Part shown: in pieces, positions 24,859 to 33,050 of the stretch
Numbering within the stretch: position 1 is the stretch's first letter
Layout: every line of letters starts with the position of its first letter
The notes under the pieces: model-generated
The model's database searches: none
Told to the model about the DNA's origin: nothing
What the model saw: the letters and a program-made list of their open reading frames with translations, nothing else
Position numbers and translations under genes: made by a program
Source: Myxococcales bacterium
GTDB lineage: Bacteria > Myxococcota_A > UBA9042
Assembly (NCBI GenBank): GCA_009692465.1
Contig: SHZD01000042.1
Span: forward strand, 1 to 33,200
Reading direction: 5' to 3'
Length of the DNA stretch: 33,200 nt

Positions 24859-26223
24859 ATCGTGGCCGTGCCACGGCAGGCGCAAACCGCCAGAGTCGCG
24901 CGCCGCCACCGTGGTGCGCAATGTAGTCAAAAACTCCGCAAGCGCCGCTTCGGCCGCCACCGACGCGCGGCCGTGGCTGATGGCAAAACTGGCGGTGCGG
25001 ACAAAGGCTGGCCCGGAATGCGGTGCAGAAAACTCCAAGTAAACGTCCCAATCTTGGGGCAATTTGCGCAGATGCTGGCGCAGAGCTGCTCCGGAGCGCA
25101 CCGCTGCGGTCAACTGCCAGCCCACTTGGGCGGCCAGGTCTTCGATACCCAACGCCTGCAGCGTGAGTTGCCAACGCCTCAACTCCTGACCATCCAGTTG
25201 CAGGTCTTGATCGCCTTTGGCAGGGGCCAAACTAGCGAGGGCGACGGGTTGCAGCACGCTCTCTTCCCAACCAAAAGCTTCGATATAGGGGTGTTGCAGG
25301 CCATTGCAGCCCTGTTTGCCCCACGCACAGGCAGTGCGATAAATGCAGGAATACCGCGGCACCGTCGGCCAAAACGTCGGCTCCACCAGCGTCGTCGGCT
25401 GACTGTCATCGTGTTTTGGGTGATGATGCTGCAGCAGGCAACGCGGAAACCACTTGACCAAGGCCGGCAGCTTTTGCGCATCGCACAGGTCAAAAGCGCG
25501 CAGCAAGTGCGGTTGGACGTCGCCGACGCGCGCCATCGCCAGCCGGGTGTCGGGCCGATCGACGCGCAAATGCAGCGTCCAAAATGACATCTGATCGGGA
25601 CGCAAGGGCGCAAGTAACTGAACAATATCGATTAAATGCTCGTAGTTGTCGGTGCAAATGCAGGTGTTGGTCAACAGCGCCGCCGACGACGCGGACACAG
25701 CCTCCAAACCCTTGACGATGGCCCGAAAGGCGCCGTTGCGTTGGGTAATTTTGGCGGTGCTGGCTTCATCCCAGCCGTGAACGCTGACAAAAAACTCGTT
25801 GACGCCGGCGGCGATTAAGCTGTCCAAGTAGGCGCGGTCGTGCAACCGGGTGCCGTTGGTCTGAATGCGGATGTGTTGGACCCCGGGCACTTGGCGGGCA
25901 ATGGCAATGTAGTCGAATAGTTCTGGCTCAAGGGTCGCTTCACCGCCGGACAAGATGATGCGGGTGACGCCGCGAAACAATTCGGGCCACTGCAACCAAC
26001 TGCGAAAGGTCGCCGGGGTGATGCCCTCCAAGCGGTCGAGGCCGTCTTCGACCAGACAGAAGGTGCAGGCGAGGTTGCAGTGAAAACCGAAAGTAATGAG
26101 CAGGTTTTCGCTGTGAGCTAACCGCGGCGCTTCGTGGGCAGCCCATTGGACGGCACCGCCGGACCATGCGGGCGGGGGCACGACGGGGCGCTGGGCCGAA
26201 GTTGCGGTACTAGAAAGTGGCAT
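24856..26223 (-). CDS. Radical SAM enzyme
   Basis: Predicted 455 aa. ATG 26223 was chosen because AGGCG precedes it and it overlaps the upstream gene by only 14 bp. Cluster-binding CNLACTFC (Cys49, 53, 56) and SAM-binding LSGGEATLEPE (92-102) are intact, followed by HIRIQTNGTRL and FFVSVHGWDE, typical of MoaA/PqqE-type radical SAM proteins. A downstream Cys-containing segment (YSCIYRTACAWGKQGCNG, ~300-320) could bind an auxiliary cluster in SPASM-like fashion. The C-terminal ~120 residues are helical and unfamiliar. It probably forms an operon with the unknown protein just upstream and the B12-binding radical SAM enzyme, suggesting a tailoring pathway; the substrate is unknown. Confidence 0.8.
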   Translation of the reverse strand: MPLSSTATSAQRPVVPPPAWSGGAVQWAAHEAPRLAHSENLLITFGFHCNLACTFCLVEDGLDRLEGITPATFRSWLQWPELFRGVTRIILSGGEATLEPELFDYIAIARQVPGVQHIRIQTNGTRLHDRAYLDSLIAAGVNEFFVSVHGWDEASTAKITQRNGAFRAIVKGLEAVSASSAALLTNTCICTDNYEHLIDIVQLLAPLRPDQMSFWTLHLRVDRPDTRLAMARVGDVQPHLLRAFDLCDAQKLPALVKWFPRCLLQHHHPKHDDSQPTTLVEPTFWPTVPRYSCIYRTACAWGKQGCNGLQHPYIEAFGWEESVLQPVALASLAPAKGDQDLQLDGQELRRWQLTLQALGIEDLAAQVGWQLTAAVRSGAALRQHLRKLPQDWDVYLEFSAPHSGPAFVRTASFAISHGRASVAAEAALAEFLTTLRTTVAARDSGGLRLPWHGHD

Positions 26224-27220
26224 ACACGCCTGTTTTACCAAAAGCAATCGGTGGTTCGCCGTCGATGCTGGTGTCCGACCGCGCAAAATCGACGCCAAGA
26301 TCGAACTGCACATGCTGCAGGAACGGCGCCGCCGCCTCAAACCACAGCCGAAACAGCGGCGGCCAGCGATGACGCCGCAGCAGCCACGCCACTTGAGCGA
26401 CGTGGACGCGCTGAAAGTAAATGGTATCGCCCTTGCGTTTGCGCGCCAGCCAGATGCGCCAAGCCTGATGCAATTGAGGCGGAATCAAGCGCGCCAAGGT
26501 CCGCGGATGCCGCGGGGCATGAACGCTGGTGGCCAGCGCGGCCAACAACTGCGGCGTTTGGCCATCCACTTCAAAGTGGCGATAGTGATTTTCCAGTTCC
26601 AGCTGCCGACCGCGCACCGACCACGACAGGTCGACACCCTCTTGATACAGGCGCACATGCAGCGGTCGTTCGCAGCGCAACTGAGCGGCGGTGACTTCAA
26701 GCGAAAAAAACGTCCACGCCAGGTCAGCCGGTGGTTGCGCGTCGATGACCATCGGGGCAAACGCTGGACGGACCAGATCGAGGCTCAGCTGCGGCGGCAC
26801 ATGATCGCGGCGGTAAAAATAGAACTCCCACCACAACTCGTCACTGTCGGGCCGGTTTTTCACCCCCCAAACGGTGCATTGCGGCCCCAAGACGGCAGTT
26901 AAGCGCTCGATCAGTGCCCGACCTTGAACGCCGACGTTCATTTGGCTAAACGAGTGCTGCAAGGCGACCACGCTCTGGGCGCGCCGCAGCGGATTGGGCT
27001 GCGCCGCATAGGGCATCAGGCAAAAGTCGTACAGAGTCTGACGGTCGCTCGGCTCGTCGCGATCCACACCGATTGGGGCCACGTAGCCCGTATCAGCCAA
27101 CAGCGCGGCGACTACGGGCGAAGTGGGATCGGCGCTGCGCCAATCGGGCAAAGCGGTGGCGGCCAAAGCTGCGGTCGGCACGGATGGGCGAGTACCATGG
27201 GTCACAGTGAGCACGCGCAA
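26210..27220 (-). CDS. Unknown protein in radical SAM cluster
   Basis: Predicted 336 aa with no signal peptide. The start codon is a guess: TTG 27220, or GTG at 27214 or 27205; no clear ribosome-binding site is visible. The body is rich in aromatic residues (ELWWEFYFYRRDHV, LAWTFFSLEV, YFQRVHVAQVAWLL, RHRWPPLFRLWFEAA) with alternating beta-like segments. It could be a barrel-type enzyme or binding protein, but I recognise no family. It overlaps the radical SAM gene downstream by 14 bp, so the two are almost certainly translated from one message. I infer that it acts on, presents or carries the substrate of the radical SAM enzymes. Confidence 0.65.
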   Translation of the reverse strand: MRVLTVTHGTRPSVPTAALAATALPDWRSADPTSPVVAALLADTGYVAPIGVDRDEPSDRQTLYDFCLMPYAAQPNPLRRAQSVVALQHSFSQMNVGVQGRALIERLTAVLGPQCTVWGVKNRPDSDELWWEFYFYRRDHVPPQLSLDLVRPAFAPMVIDAQPPADLAWTFFSLEVTAAQLRCERPLHVRLYQEGVDLSWSVRGRQLELENHYRHFEVDGQTPQLLAALATSVHAPRHPRTLARLIPPQLHQAWRIWLARKRKGDTIYFQRVHVAQVAWLLRRHRWPPLFRLWFEAAAPFLQHVQFDLGVDFARSDTSIDGEPPIAFGKTGVYATF

Positions 27221-27330
27221 GCAGTTTTGTCTTTGGCAGCGGGCAGTTCAGAGCAGGTCGTCTGGGCACTGCGACCGCTGGCCGCACCGGAAGCTATACA
27301 TGGTCACCCAAATTCGAGATCAACCTTGGA

Positions 27331-27421
27331 CCGGAGCCGCGAGTCGGCTGCGCAGCAGACGCGAGCTTGGCGACCCACTGAGCAAGCACGAGATCGGCGG
27401 TCCGGCATTTGATGCCGGACT
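27331..27421 (-). repeat. Repeat B, degenerate copy (B7)
   Basis: On the minus strand it has a left-arm hairpin GTCCGGCAT/ATGCCGGAC (27400-27420, loop CAA), then a core variant GTGCTTGCTCAGTGGGTCGC and a right arm AAGCTCGCGTCTGC/GCAGCCGACTCGCGGC. The termini are not recognisable, so it is an old copy. It lies between two genes of the radical SAM cluster; the rest of 27221-27487 shows nothing definite. Confidence 0.65.
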
Positions 27422-27487
27422 TCGGCGATCGAGCATAGCATAGCGGAGGCGCTGGCGGTGGGGCCACAACGAGGTGCTCTGCGCGGA

Positions 27488-29194
27488 TCACCGACTGACG
27501 GTAATTTCGTTCGCGGTGTCTCGGCCCAGCGCAGTCACTACCAAGTAACCAGCGGCCTGCAAACCTTGCACCAACTCCGGCAAAATCGCCTCCAACTGGG
27601 CCAAAATCGCTGGGTCGGGCTGGCCGCGGTGGCTGACCTGCACCCCCCAAAGCGTGCGCCACGCCTTGCCACAGGCAGTCGCCGTGCAAAACTCCAGCAC
27701 GATTTCAGCGCTTGGAGCCGTCAACGTCGCCAACACGGCGCGTTCGGCGGTCTGGGCCGCAGCACTGAGTGACCACCGGCCATCGCTGAGCCCAGCGACC
27801 AACGTGCAGAGCGCGACAAATTTGCCCGAATGCAGAGGCAGCGTGTACTGGCGATTCGAAGGCGGGCGCACGGCTGGTTGTCGGGGTGGCAGCGCCGCCG
27901 GAAAACTCCAATAATCCACCGACACATCGCCGCCGACTGCCAGCGCGCAGTCGGTAAGCCATTGGACCGCTTTGGCTAATTCGCCTGCTGGCCATGAAGC
28001 ACACGAGCGCATGCGCAAGGTAACTGGGTCAAAATCGCAGTTGGCGCCCGCCGCTGCCCGCGTCATCAGGCCATCGGGCAGCACCAAGCAGTGGTAGACG
28101 TGAACGCGCACACACGGCAACGCCACCGCGTAATGCAGCGAACGCTTGAAACCATCGAAGCAATCGCCAGGCAGGCCGACAATCAGTTCCACATCCGCGT
28201 CGGCAATGTCGGACAGGCGCCGCAAGTTGGTTTCAAACTTGGCCTGATCGTGCGGCCGCTGCAGACTGCGCAACACCTGCGGATCGGCGGACTGCAGGCC
28301 CACGCCCAAGCGTCCGCAGCGAATCCGCTCCAGAAAGGCAAAGTCCTCGTCGCGCAGTTGGGCACAATAGATCTCAGTGGCCAGTGGATATCGGGCGAAA
28401 AAGCCAACCCGAGCTTCGGCTTGCATCAAATTGTGCAGCGCTCGGCGATTCAAGTTGAGCCCAGCGTCGACCACGAAGGCGCCGATAGCGCCCAAGTCGA
28501 GATAGGCCTGCAGTTCTGCCGCCAAATACGCAGTGGAAAACACGCGGTTGGCTTGCGACCACACTCCCCATTCGCAAAACGAGCAGGCCAGCGGGCAGCC
28601 GCGAAACGTCTCCAGAGAACCCGATCGGCCGCGCGGCGCGATGCCCATTTGATACGGCGACGGCAAACTGTCCAGCGCGGGCAAAATCGCGACAGGCGGC
28701 GACCGCCAGCCATCGCCGAGACGCACAGCAACACCGACAATCGAGCCCCAAGCGTCGATGCCTTCGGCCTGCGCCAGCGCCCGCATCGGCGTTTCGCCCT
28801 CGCTGACCACCAGCGCGTCGATCGCCCAGCGCCAACGCGCAAAGTAGGGATGATCGAGCATCGCCGGTCGCGCCGATGGCCCACCCAACACAATTGCGGT
28901 CGCCGGTCGCGTCCTCTTTAAGTCAGCGGCGACCACCAGCAACACTGGCAGCGACCACACGTAGGCCGAACCTCCGACCAAATCCGGTTCAAAGGCGATA
29001 AGTTCTGCGGAGATCGCTGCCGCGTCTGCGCCATCGAAATCGAAAAGGCGGACCTGACAGTCGGCCAGCGGCGGTTGCAGCAAGGCAGCATAAACCCGCC
29101 ACGCCCCAGCGCTAAACGGGGCGAACGTTTCGGTGCGCGGCTCATCGGCCCAGTGATTGAGGCAGACGATCGCGATTTTGCGCGGGATGGGCAT
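27488..29194 (-). CDS. B12-binding-domain radical SAM protein
   Basis: Predicted 568 aa; ATG 29194 was chosen as the first ATG before the conserved KIAIVCLN strand. Residues ~1-150 match a cobalamin-binding Rossmann domain in its usual radical SAM form (LFDFDGADAAAISAEL, FEPDLVGGSAYVWSLP, ATAIVLGGPSARPAML), lacking DxHxxG as many do. RGCPLACSFCEWG (Cys200, 204, 207) binds the 4Fe-4S cluster. Later motifs LGVGLQSADPQVLRSLQRPH and VELIVGLPGDCFDGF are typical of the class. The C-terminal ~150 residues are an extension I do not recognise. Members perform methylations and other B12-dependent or independent reactions. It is probably the first gene of the three-gene cluster, with repeat B7 in the 267-bp gap that follows. 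Confidence 0.85.
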   Translation of the reverse strand: MPIPRKIAIVCLNHWADEPRTETFAPFSAGAWRVYAALLQPPLADCQVRLFDFDGADAAAISAELIAFEPDLVGGSAYVWSLPVLLVVAADLKRTRPATAIVLGGPSARPAMLDHPYFARWRWAIDALVVSEGETPMRALAQAEGIDAWGSIVGVAVRLGDGWRSPPVAILPALDSLPSPYQMGIAPRGRSGSLETFRGCPLACSFCEWGVWSQANRVFSTAYLAAELQAYLDLGAIGAFVVDAGLNLNRRALHNLMQAEARVGFFARYPLATEIYCAQLRDEDFAFLERIRCGRLGVGLQSADPQVLRSLQRPHDQAKFETNLRRLSDIADADVELIVGLPGDCFDGFKRSLHYAVALPCVRVHVYHCLVLPDGLMTRAAAGANCDFDPVTLRMRSCASWPAGELAKAVQWLTDCALAVGGDVSVDYWSFPAALPPRQPAVRPPSNRQYTLPLHSGKFVALCTLVAGLSDGRWSLSAAAQTAERAVLATLTAPSAEIVLEFCTATACGKAWRTLWGVQVSHRGQPDPAILAQLEAILPELVQGLQAAGYLVVTALGRDTANEITVSR

Positions 29195-29282
29195 GGGTCG
29201 GCGCTGTGTGGGTGGAGTCCGGCTGCAGAAGACGCCAACTAGTGTGCCCGCTGGGACATGTTCCGGCAAGGACGGCTTGGTC

Positions 29283-29480
29283 TGCGATCCCCCGCCTTGG
29301 GCGCATCTGTGCGTCGCTGCGGCGCTTTCCTCCTAGACAGTTCGCAGGACTGTCTCATTGGCGTACGCAAGTACGCCTCAGTCGTCAAGCCCCTTGCTCC
29401 TTGTCGAGCGACAGCGAGCGACAGGGCACTGGCATCCCAAATCGGGGGTCGCAGGGAGTTTCGGTGGTGAATTTGGGTGG
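29283..29480 (+). repeat. Repeat A, copy 5 (GNRA hairpin, covarying closing stem)
   Basis: It has the same modules as copy 4. The inner hairpin GGCGTAC/GTACGCC (29360-29377) has a GCAA loop. The outer closing stem TGCGA/TCGCA differs from CGCGA/CCGCG of copy 1 on both sides and stays paired. It starts 89 bp upstream of the B12 radical SAM gene. The following 29481-29617 shows nothing I can name. Confidence 0.85.
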
Positions 29481-29617
29481 TTGAGCCACGAGGGGCCTGA
29501 AGTGTTCACGGTTACACCAAGCGCCAACTGCGCGGCCCAGATAGCCGATAGTTGCGCATAACCCCCTAATTGCGGCAAGGTCAGCGGCGGCACGCTGAGC
29601 CCAAGGTATTTTCCACC

Positions 29618-29824
29618 CTAGGAGCCTGTCGGAAAACAATCGGTTGTGAAATATCTATCAGGTTATACACAATGAATCTATTACGATCTGACAGGCTCCT
29701 AGCTTGTCAACTATTCGAAACTGTCCGAGAACTGCTCGGAGTGAATCCGTGCAGTTTCTGACAGTTGCCACCGTCTAGCCAGACGGCGCTGGGAGCGAGT
29801 CGGAATACTCCGACACGCTCCTAG
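29618..29824 (+). mobile_element. Repeat D, copy 2 (complete)
   Basis: A 207-bp element whose outer inverted ends are CTAGGAGCCTGTCGGA (29618) and TCCGACACGCTCCTAG (ending 29824). A third copy of the end, GACAGGCTCCTAG, at 29690-29702 closes an inner 85-bp unit. The remainder holds stems such as AACTGTC/GACAGTT, CCGTCT/AGACGG and GTCGGA/TCCGAC. No ORF is present. It ends two bases before the first ATG upstream of the dehydrogenase gene. Confidence 0.85.
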
Positions 29825-29838
29825 TCATGGAGTCCGTG

Positions 29839-30624
29839 ATGAGCAGCCTCAAAGGCCAAACCGCGATAGTGACCGGCGCTTCCAGCGGTATCGGTCAATG
29901 GTGCGCACGAGTGTTGGCCGAACAAGGCGCGGACTTGGTGTTGGTGGCGCGCCGACTCGATCGCCTCGAAAAACTGGGCGCTGAACTGACCAAGAGCTTT
30001 GGGATCCGCACCCAAACGCTGGCGCTTGATTTGAGCGAAACCACCGCCGCCCAGCGCTTGTTTGACGCTACCGAAGGCCAGGGGCGTACCATCGACATCT
30101 TGGTCAACAACGCCGGTTTTGGCACGCAAAACCCGTTTGCTGACATCGGTTGGGAAAAAACCAGCGAGCAACTCCAACTCAATGTCATTGCGCTTACCGA
30201 ACTGACTTGGCGTTTTGTGCGGCCGATGCGCGAGCGCAACCGCGGCTACATCCTCAATGTGGCGTCGATCGGCGCTTTCATGCCGGTCCCCGGTTACGCC
30301 ACTTACGGGGCAGGCAAGGCCTATGTGCGCAATTTCAGTGAGGCCGTAGCCCACGAGCTGCGCGCGACCCAGGTGCGGGTGTGCTGCCTGTGCCCCGGCG
30401 CCACTGCTACCGAATTCTTGCAGGTTTCGGGCCAAACGGTGCCCGGCTGGCAAAAAATGGCGTTCATGTCGGCCGAACGCTGCGCGCGCATTGGCATTGC
30501 CGCCATGTTGAACGGCAAACGTTTGGTGATCAGTGGCTGGGACAATGCGGTGGGAATGTGGCTGCTGCGCTTCTTACCGCGGCGGCTGATCACTTGGATC
30601 GCGGCAAAATTTATGGAGAATTGA
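29839..30624 (+). CDS. Short-chain dehydrogenase/reductase
   Basis: Predicted 261 aa, a classical SDR. NAD(P)-binding TGASSGIG is at residues 12-19, NNAG at 90-93, the catalytic Ser143, and YGAGK with Tyr156 and Lys160. The sequence resembles the DltE/YqjQ-like SDR group, which often reduces acyl or keto groups. An Arg pair after LVA (ARRLDRL) suggests an NADP(H) preference. ATG 29839 is preferred because GGAG lies six bases upstream; ATG 29827 is the other option. The hydrophobic C-terminus (NAVGMWLLRFLPRRLITWI) could associate with the membrane. The promoter must lie in or beyond repeat D2, which directly abuts the gene. Confidence 0.9.
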   Translation: MSSLKGQTAIVTGASSGIGQWCARVLAEQGADLVLVARRLDRLEKLGAELTKSFGIRTQTLALDLSETTAAQRLFDATEGQGRTIDILVNNAGFGTQNPFADIGWEKTSEQLQLNVIALTELTWRFVRPMRERNRGYILNVASIGAFMPVPGYATYGAGKAYVRNFSEAVAHELRATQVRVCCLCPGATATEFLQVSGQTVPGWQKMAFMSAERCARIGIAAMLNGKRLVISGWDNAVGMWLLRFLPRRLITWIAAKFMEN

Positions 30625-30667
30625 CGGTCGATCGCTCTGGATCGACTGCTATGGCGTGAGGCGAAAA

Positions 30668-32191
30668 ATGCGATTACTTCTACTAGTTTTACTGGTGCTG
30701 GTTGGCGCGATCGGCTGCGATAGCGGCGTCAATGGCAAGGCTCCGCGCCTGGAGGATGCCAAGGCGCTCAAGAAGTTGATTGCCGACGTCGATACGGTCG
30801 GTAAGTTGCTGGGCGAATACGAAAAACAACTGGGCAAGGTGACGCCCGAATTCGTGCCGACTGAGGATCAGCGCAAGAAACTGCTGTCGTTGTGGTCGCC
30901 GTATTTGGACCACATGCGGGCTCTGCAGTCCTACCAGCTCAAGTTTTTGCGGGGCTGGCGCCAAGCGGGCTCACCGGCGCTGCAAACTCAAGCGTTGGCG
31001 GCAGGGATGGTGGCGCTGGCGGCCCAAACCGATACCAACCTCAAGTTTATCCGGGCGTTTCACAAACTCGAGCAGTTTCAGGCCATCCTCAATGACCCGT
31101 CGCCGCAGTACGGGGTGGGCGGCAATGAACTGGACGCGATTGTGCTGCGGATGGCCAAACCGCAGACGCGAATGCTGTTGCAAGTAGGGGTGGAGGCGCT
31201 GCAGCGGCGGGTTGTGCACATCAATGACACCAAGGTCAAGGAAAACGTGGCCTTTACCGAGCTCGCTAACAAGGCGCTCGAGTACGCCCTCAAGGCAGAA
31301 GAGGCCTACAACCGCCAAGTCATTGCGGTGATGATGATGGGGTTCACTACGACTATCACCAATCAACTCAATGAGCTATCCGGCGCGCTGATCACGGACA
31401 TTGCCGAGTGGCTGGGCGACACTCGGCTGCGCGCCACCGGCAAGAGCCTGATTACCGCCGAACAAGTCGAGTGGCTGGCGACTCAATGCCAACCTGGTGA
31501 TATCATTGTCGAGCGCCGCAATTGGTACCTATCGAACTTGGGCTTGCCTGGCTTTTGGCCACACGCTGAGTTTTACACCGGCACCCCTGCCGACTTGGCC
31601 AAGACGCTCGATGGGGATCCAGAAGTCAAGAAAATCTACGGCGATACCGGCGTAACTGGCTATTTACAAAATAATTTCTCCGATCGGTGGAAGGAGTATG
31701 TAGCGCTGGCTCACGACGGCAAAGCGCATCGGCTGATCGAAGCGGTGTCCGAAGGGGTGCAGTTCTCGAGCTTGGAAGAAGGCTGCCTAGCGGACTACGT
31801 CGGCGTGTTGCGTCCGCGCTTGAGCAAGGTCGACAAGGCCCGCGCCGTGGTCAGCGCTTTTAGCAATCTGGGCAAGCCGTACGATTTTGACTTTGACTTT
31901 CTCACGCAATCGACTCTGGTGTGCAGCGAAGTTGTCTATGTAGCTTATTTGGCAGAAAAAAACGGTAGCACTGGCCTGTCATTCCCGCTCGAAGAAGTGA
32001 TGGGCCGTAAGACGCTGCCGCCGACCAATTTTGTGCAACTGTTCGACACTCAGTTTGGCACCAAGGATCAACAGCTTGATTTTGTAGCGTTTTTAGATGG
32101 TCGGGAGTCCACAAAAACCGCCATAAAGGCTACTGAAGCCGACTTTCGGGCGTCGTGGCGGCGGGCCAAGTGGGATTTGTCGCAGCAGTAG
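30668..32191 (+). CDS. YiiX/YebB-like NlpC/P60 lipoprotein
   Basis: Predicted 507 aa. ATG 30668 has GAGG at good spacing and gives MRLLLLVLLVLVGAIGC, a lipoprotein signal (Cys17). Residues ~20-270 are helical, with stretches such as LGEYEKQLGKVTPEF and ALEYALKAEEAYNRQ. The C-terminal ~235 residues are a permuted papain-like domain: GDIIVERRNWYLSNLGLPGFWPHAEFYTG with the probable catalytic His299, then GKPYDFDFDF and LVCSEVVY with Cys419. This matches the YiiX-like hydrolases, which have amidase or acyl-thioester-type chemistry on peptide or lipid substrates. The helical N-terminal half is an uncommon addition. The gene follows the dehydrogenase by 43 bp, so they may share a transcript. Confidence 0.8.
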   Translation: MRLLLLVLLVLVGAIGCDSGVNGKAPRLEDAKALKKLIADVDTVGKLLGEYEKQLGKVTPEFVPTEDQRKKLLSLWSPYLDHMRALQSYQLKFLRGWRQAGSPALQTQALAAGMVALAAQTDTNLKFIRAFHKLEQFQAILNDPSPQYGVGGNELDAIVLRMAKPQTRMLLQVGVEALQRRVVHINDTKVKENVAFTELANKALEYALKAEEAYNRQVIAVMMMGFTTTITNQLNELSGALITDIAEWLGDTRLRATGKSLITAEQVEWLATQCQPGDIIVERRNWYLSNLGLPGFWPHAEFYTGTPADLAKTLDGDPEVKKIYGDTGVTGYLQNNFSDRWKEYVALAHDGKAHRLIEAVSEGVQFSSLEEGCLADYVGVLRPRLSKVDKARAVVSAFSNLGKPYDFDFDFLTQSTLVCSEVVYVAYLAEKNGSTGLSFPLEEVMGRKTLPPTNFVQLFDTQFGTKDQQLDFVAFLDGRESTKTAIKATEADFRASWRRAKWDLSQQ

Positions 32192-32231
32192 CGTTCGCTA
32201 AAAGTAACGCAATACTGGGCCCTTAGGGTCA

Positions 32232-33050
32232 ATGGTTGGCGAACGTATGAATTGGAAATCAATGCCAGCAGTTTTCGTCAATGGCGCACTCGTTGTTGCA
32301 GGAGGAGCATTGGTTGCCGGTTCCTCCGCGTGCTCGATGGCCACATTGGGCAGCGCCAAGCCGGTCGACGTCGGCGAAACCCAGTTTGTAGTGGCTCCAG
32401 CGTTCTCGCGCATCGGCTTGGCGAAATCCGCACGGCCGGGCGCGCAATTCGAGGTCGGCGGTCGCCACGGCCTGACCGAAAACGTCGACATTGGCGCGCG
32501 ATTGTGGCTGCCGATGCCGGGCTACACCTTGGATTCGCGCATCGCCCTGAAAAAGGCGCAAGCCGCAGACAAGGGTCTGGACGTCTCGCTCAACCCCGGA
32601 CTGATGTACATCTATGCCCCTGGTGGCGACACCAACGCGTCGCCCTTGCATTTCGCAACCATCCAACTGGCGGTGCTGTTCGGTATTCACATGGCCGGTG
32701 GCAAGCAGTTGGTGATCGGACCCAAGCTGACCGACATCCTATCCGCCGACACCAGCACGGAATTTGGAAGCACTTTCAACATGTTGATTGCAGGCACCTC
32801 AGTAGGCTATGTGTGGCCGATCACCCGCAACTTCACCTTGGTGCCTGAAGTTTCCGTCGGAATGGCGGTACTGGGTGCGGTAACCGGCTTTGGCTCGGAC
32901 CTCGGCAACAACGGCAACGTGCTGCAGTTTTCGCTGGGTATGCTGTTTGGCGGCACCAAGGGGCCCGAACTGCGGTGCGTCGAAGTCCCCGTCGTGCCGG
33001 CGGCTGCGGTCGTGCCGGCTGAGGCGACTAGCCCGACGACCACGCCCTAG
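32232..33050 (+). CDS. Outer-membrane beta-barrel-like lipoprotein
   Basis: Predicted 272 aa. ATG 32232 has AGGG close upstream and ATG 32247 is an alternative. The signal MPAVFVNGALVVAGGALVAGSSAC ends in a possible lipobox SSAC. The mature part alternates Gly and aromatic residues in strand-like segments (FVVAPAFSRIGL, ENVDIGARLWLPMPGYTLD, LFGIHMAGGKQLVIGPKLTD, FTLVPEVSVGMAVLGAVTGFG, VLQFSLGMLFGG), typical of small outer-membrane barrels of unknown role. The C-terminal tail is a Val/Pro/Ala/Thr-rich extension. The TAG stop is formed by the CTAG at the left end of repeat C3. It lies 40 bp after the YiiX-like gene on the same strand. Confidence 0.7.
   Translation: MVGERMNWKSMPAVFVNGALVVAGGALVAGSSACSMATLGSAKPVDVGETQFVVAPAFSRIGLAKSARPGAQFEVGGRHGLTENVDIGARLWLPMPGYTLDSRIALKKAQAADKGLDVSLNPGLMYIYAPGGDTNASPLHFATIQLAVLFGIHMAGGKQLVIGPKLTDILSADTSTEFGSTFNMLIAGTSVGYVWPITRNFTLVPEVSVGMAVLGAVTGFGSDLGNNGNVLQFSLGMLFGGTKGPELRCVEVPVVPAAAVVPAEATSPTTTP

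Noticed and set aside
1..29824. D1 and D2 as ends of one 29.8-kb composite transposon
   Set aside because: The enclosed genes are mostly envelope and metabolic genes, no active transposase is present, and both D copies are small MITE-like units; inverted placement alone is weak evidence.
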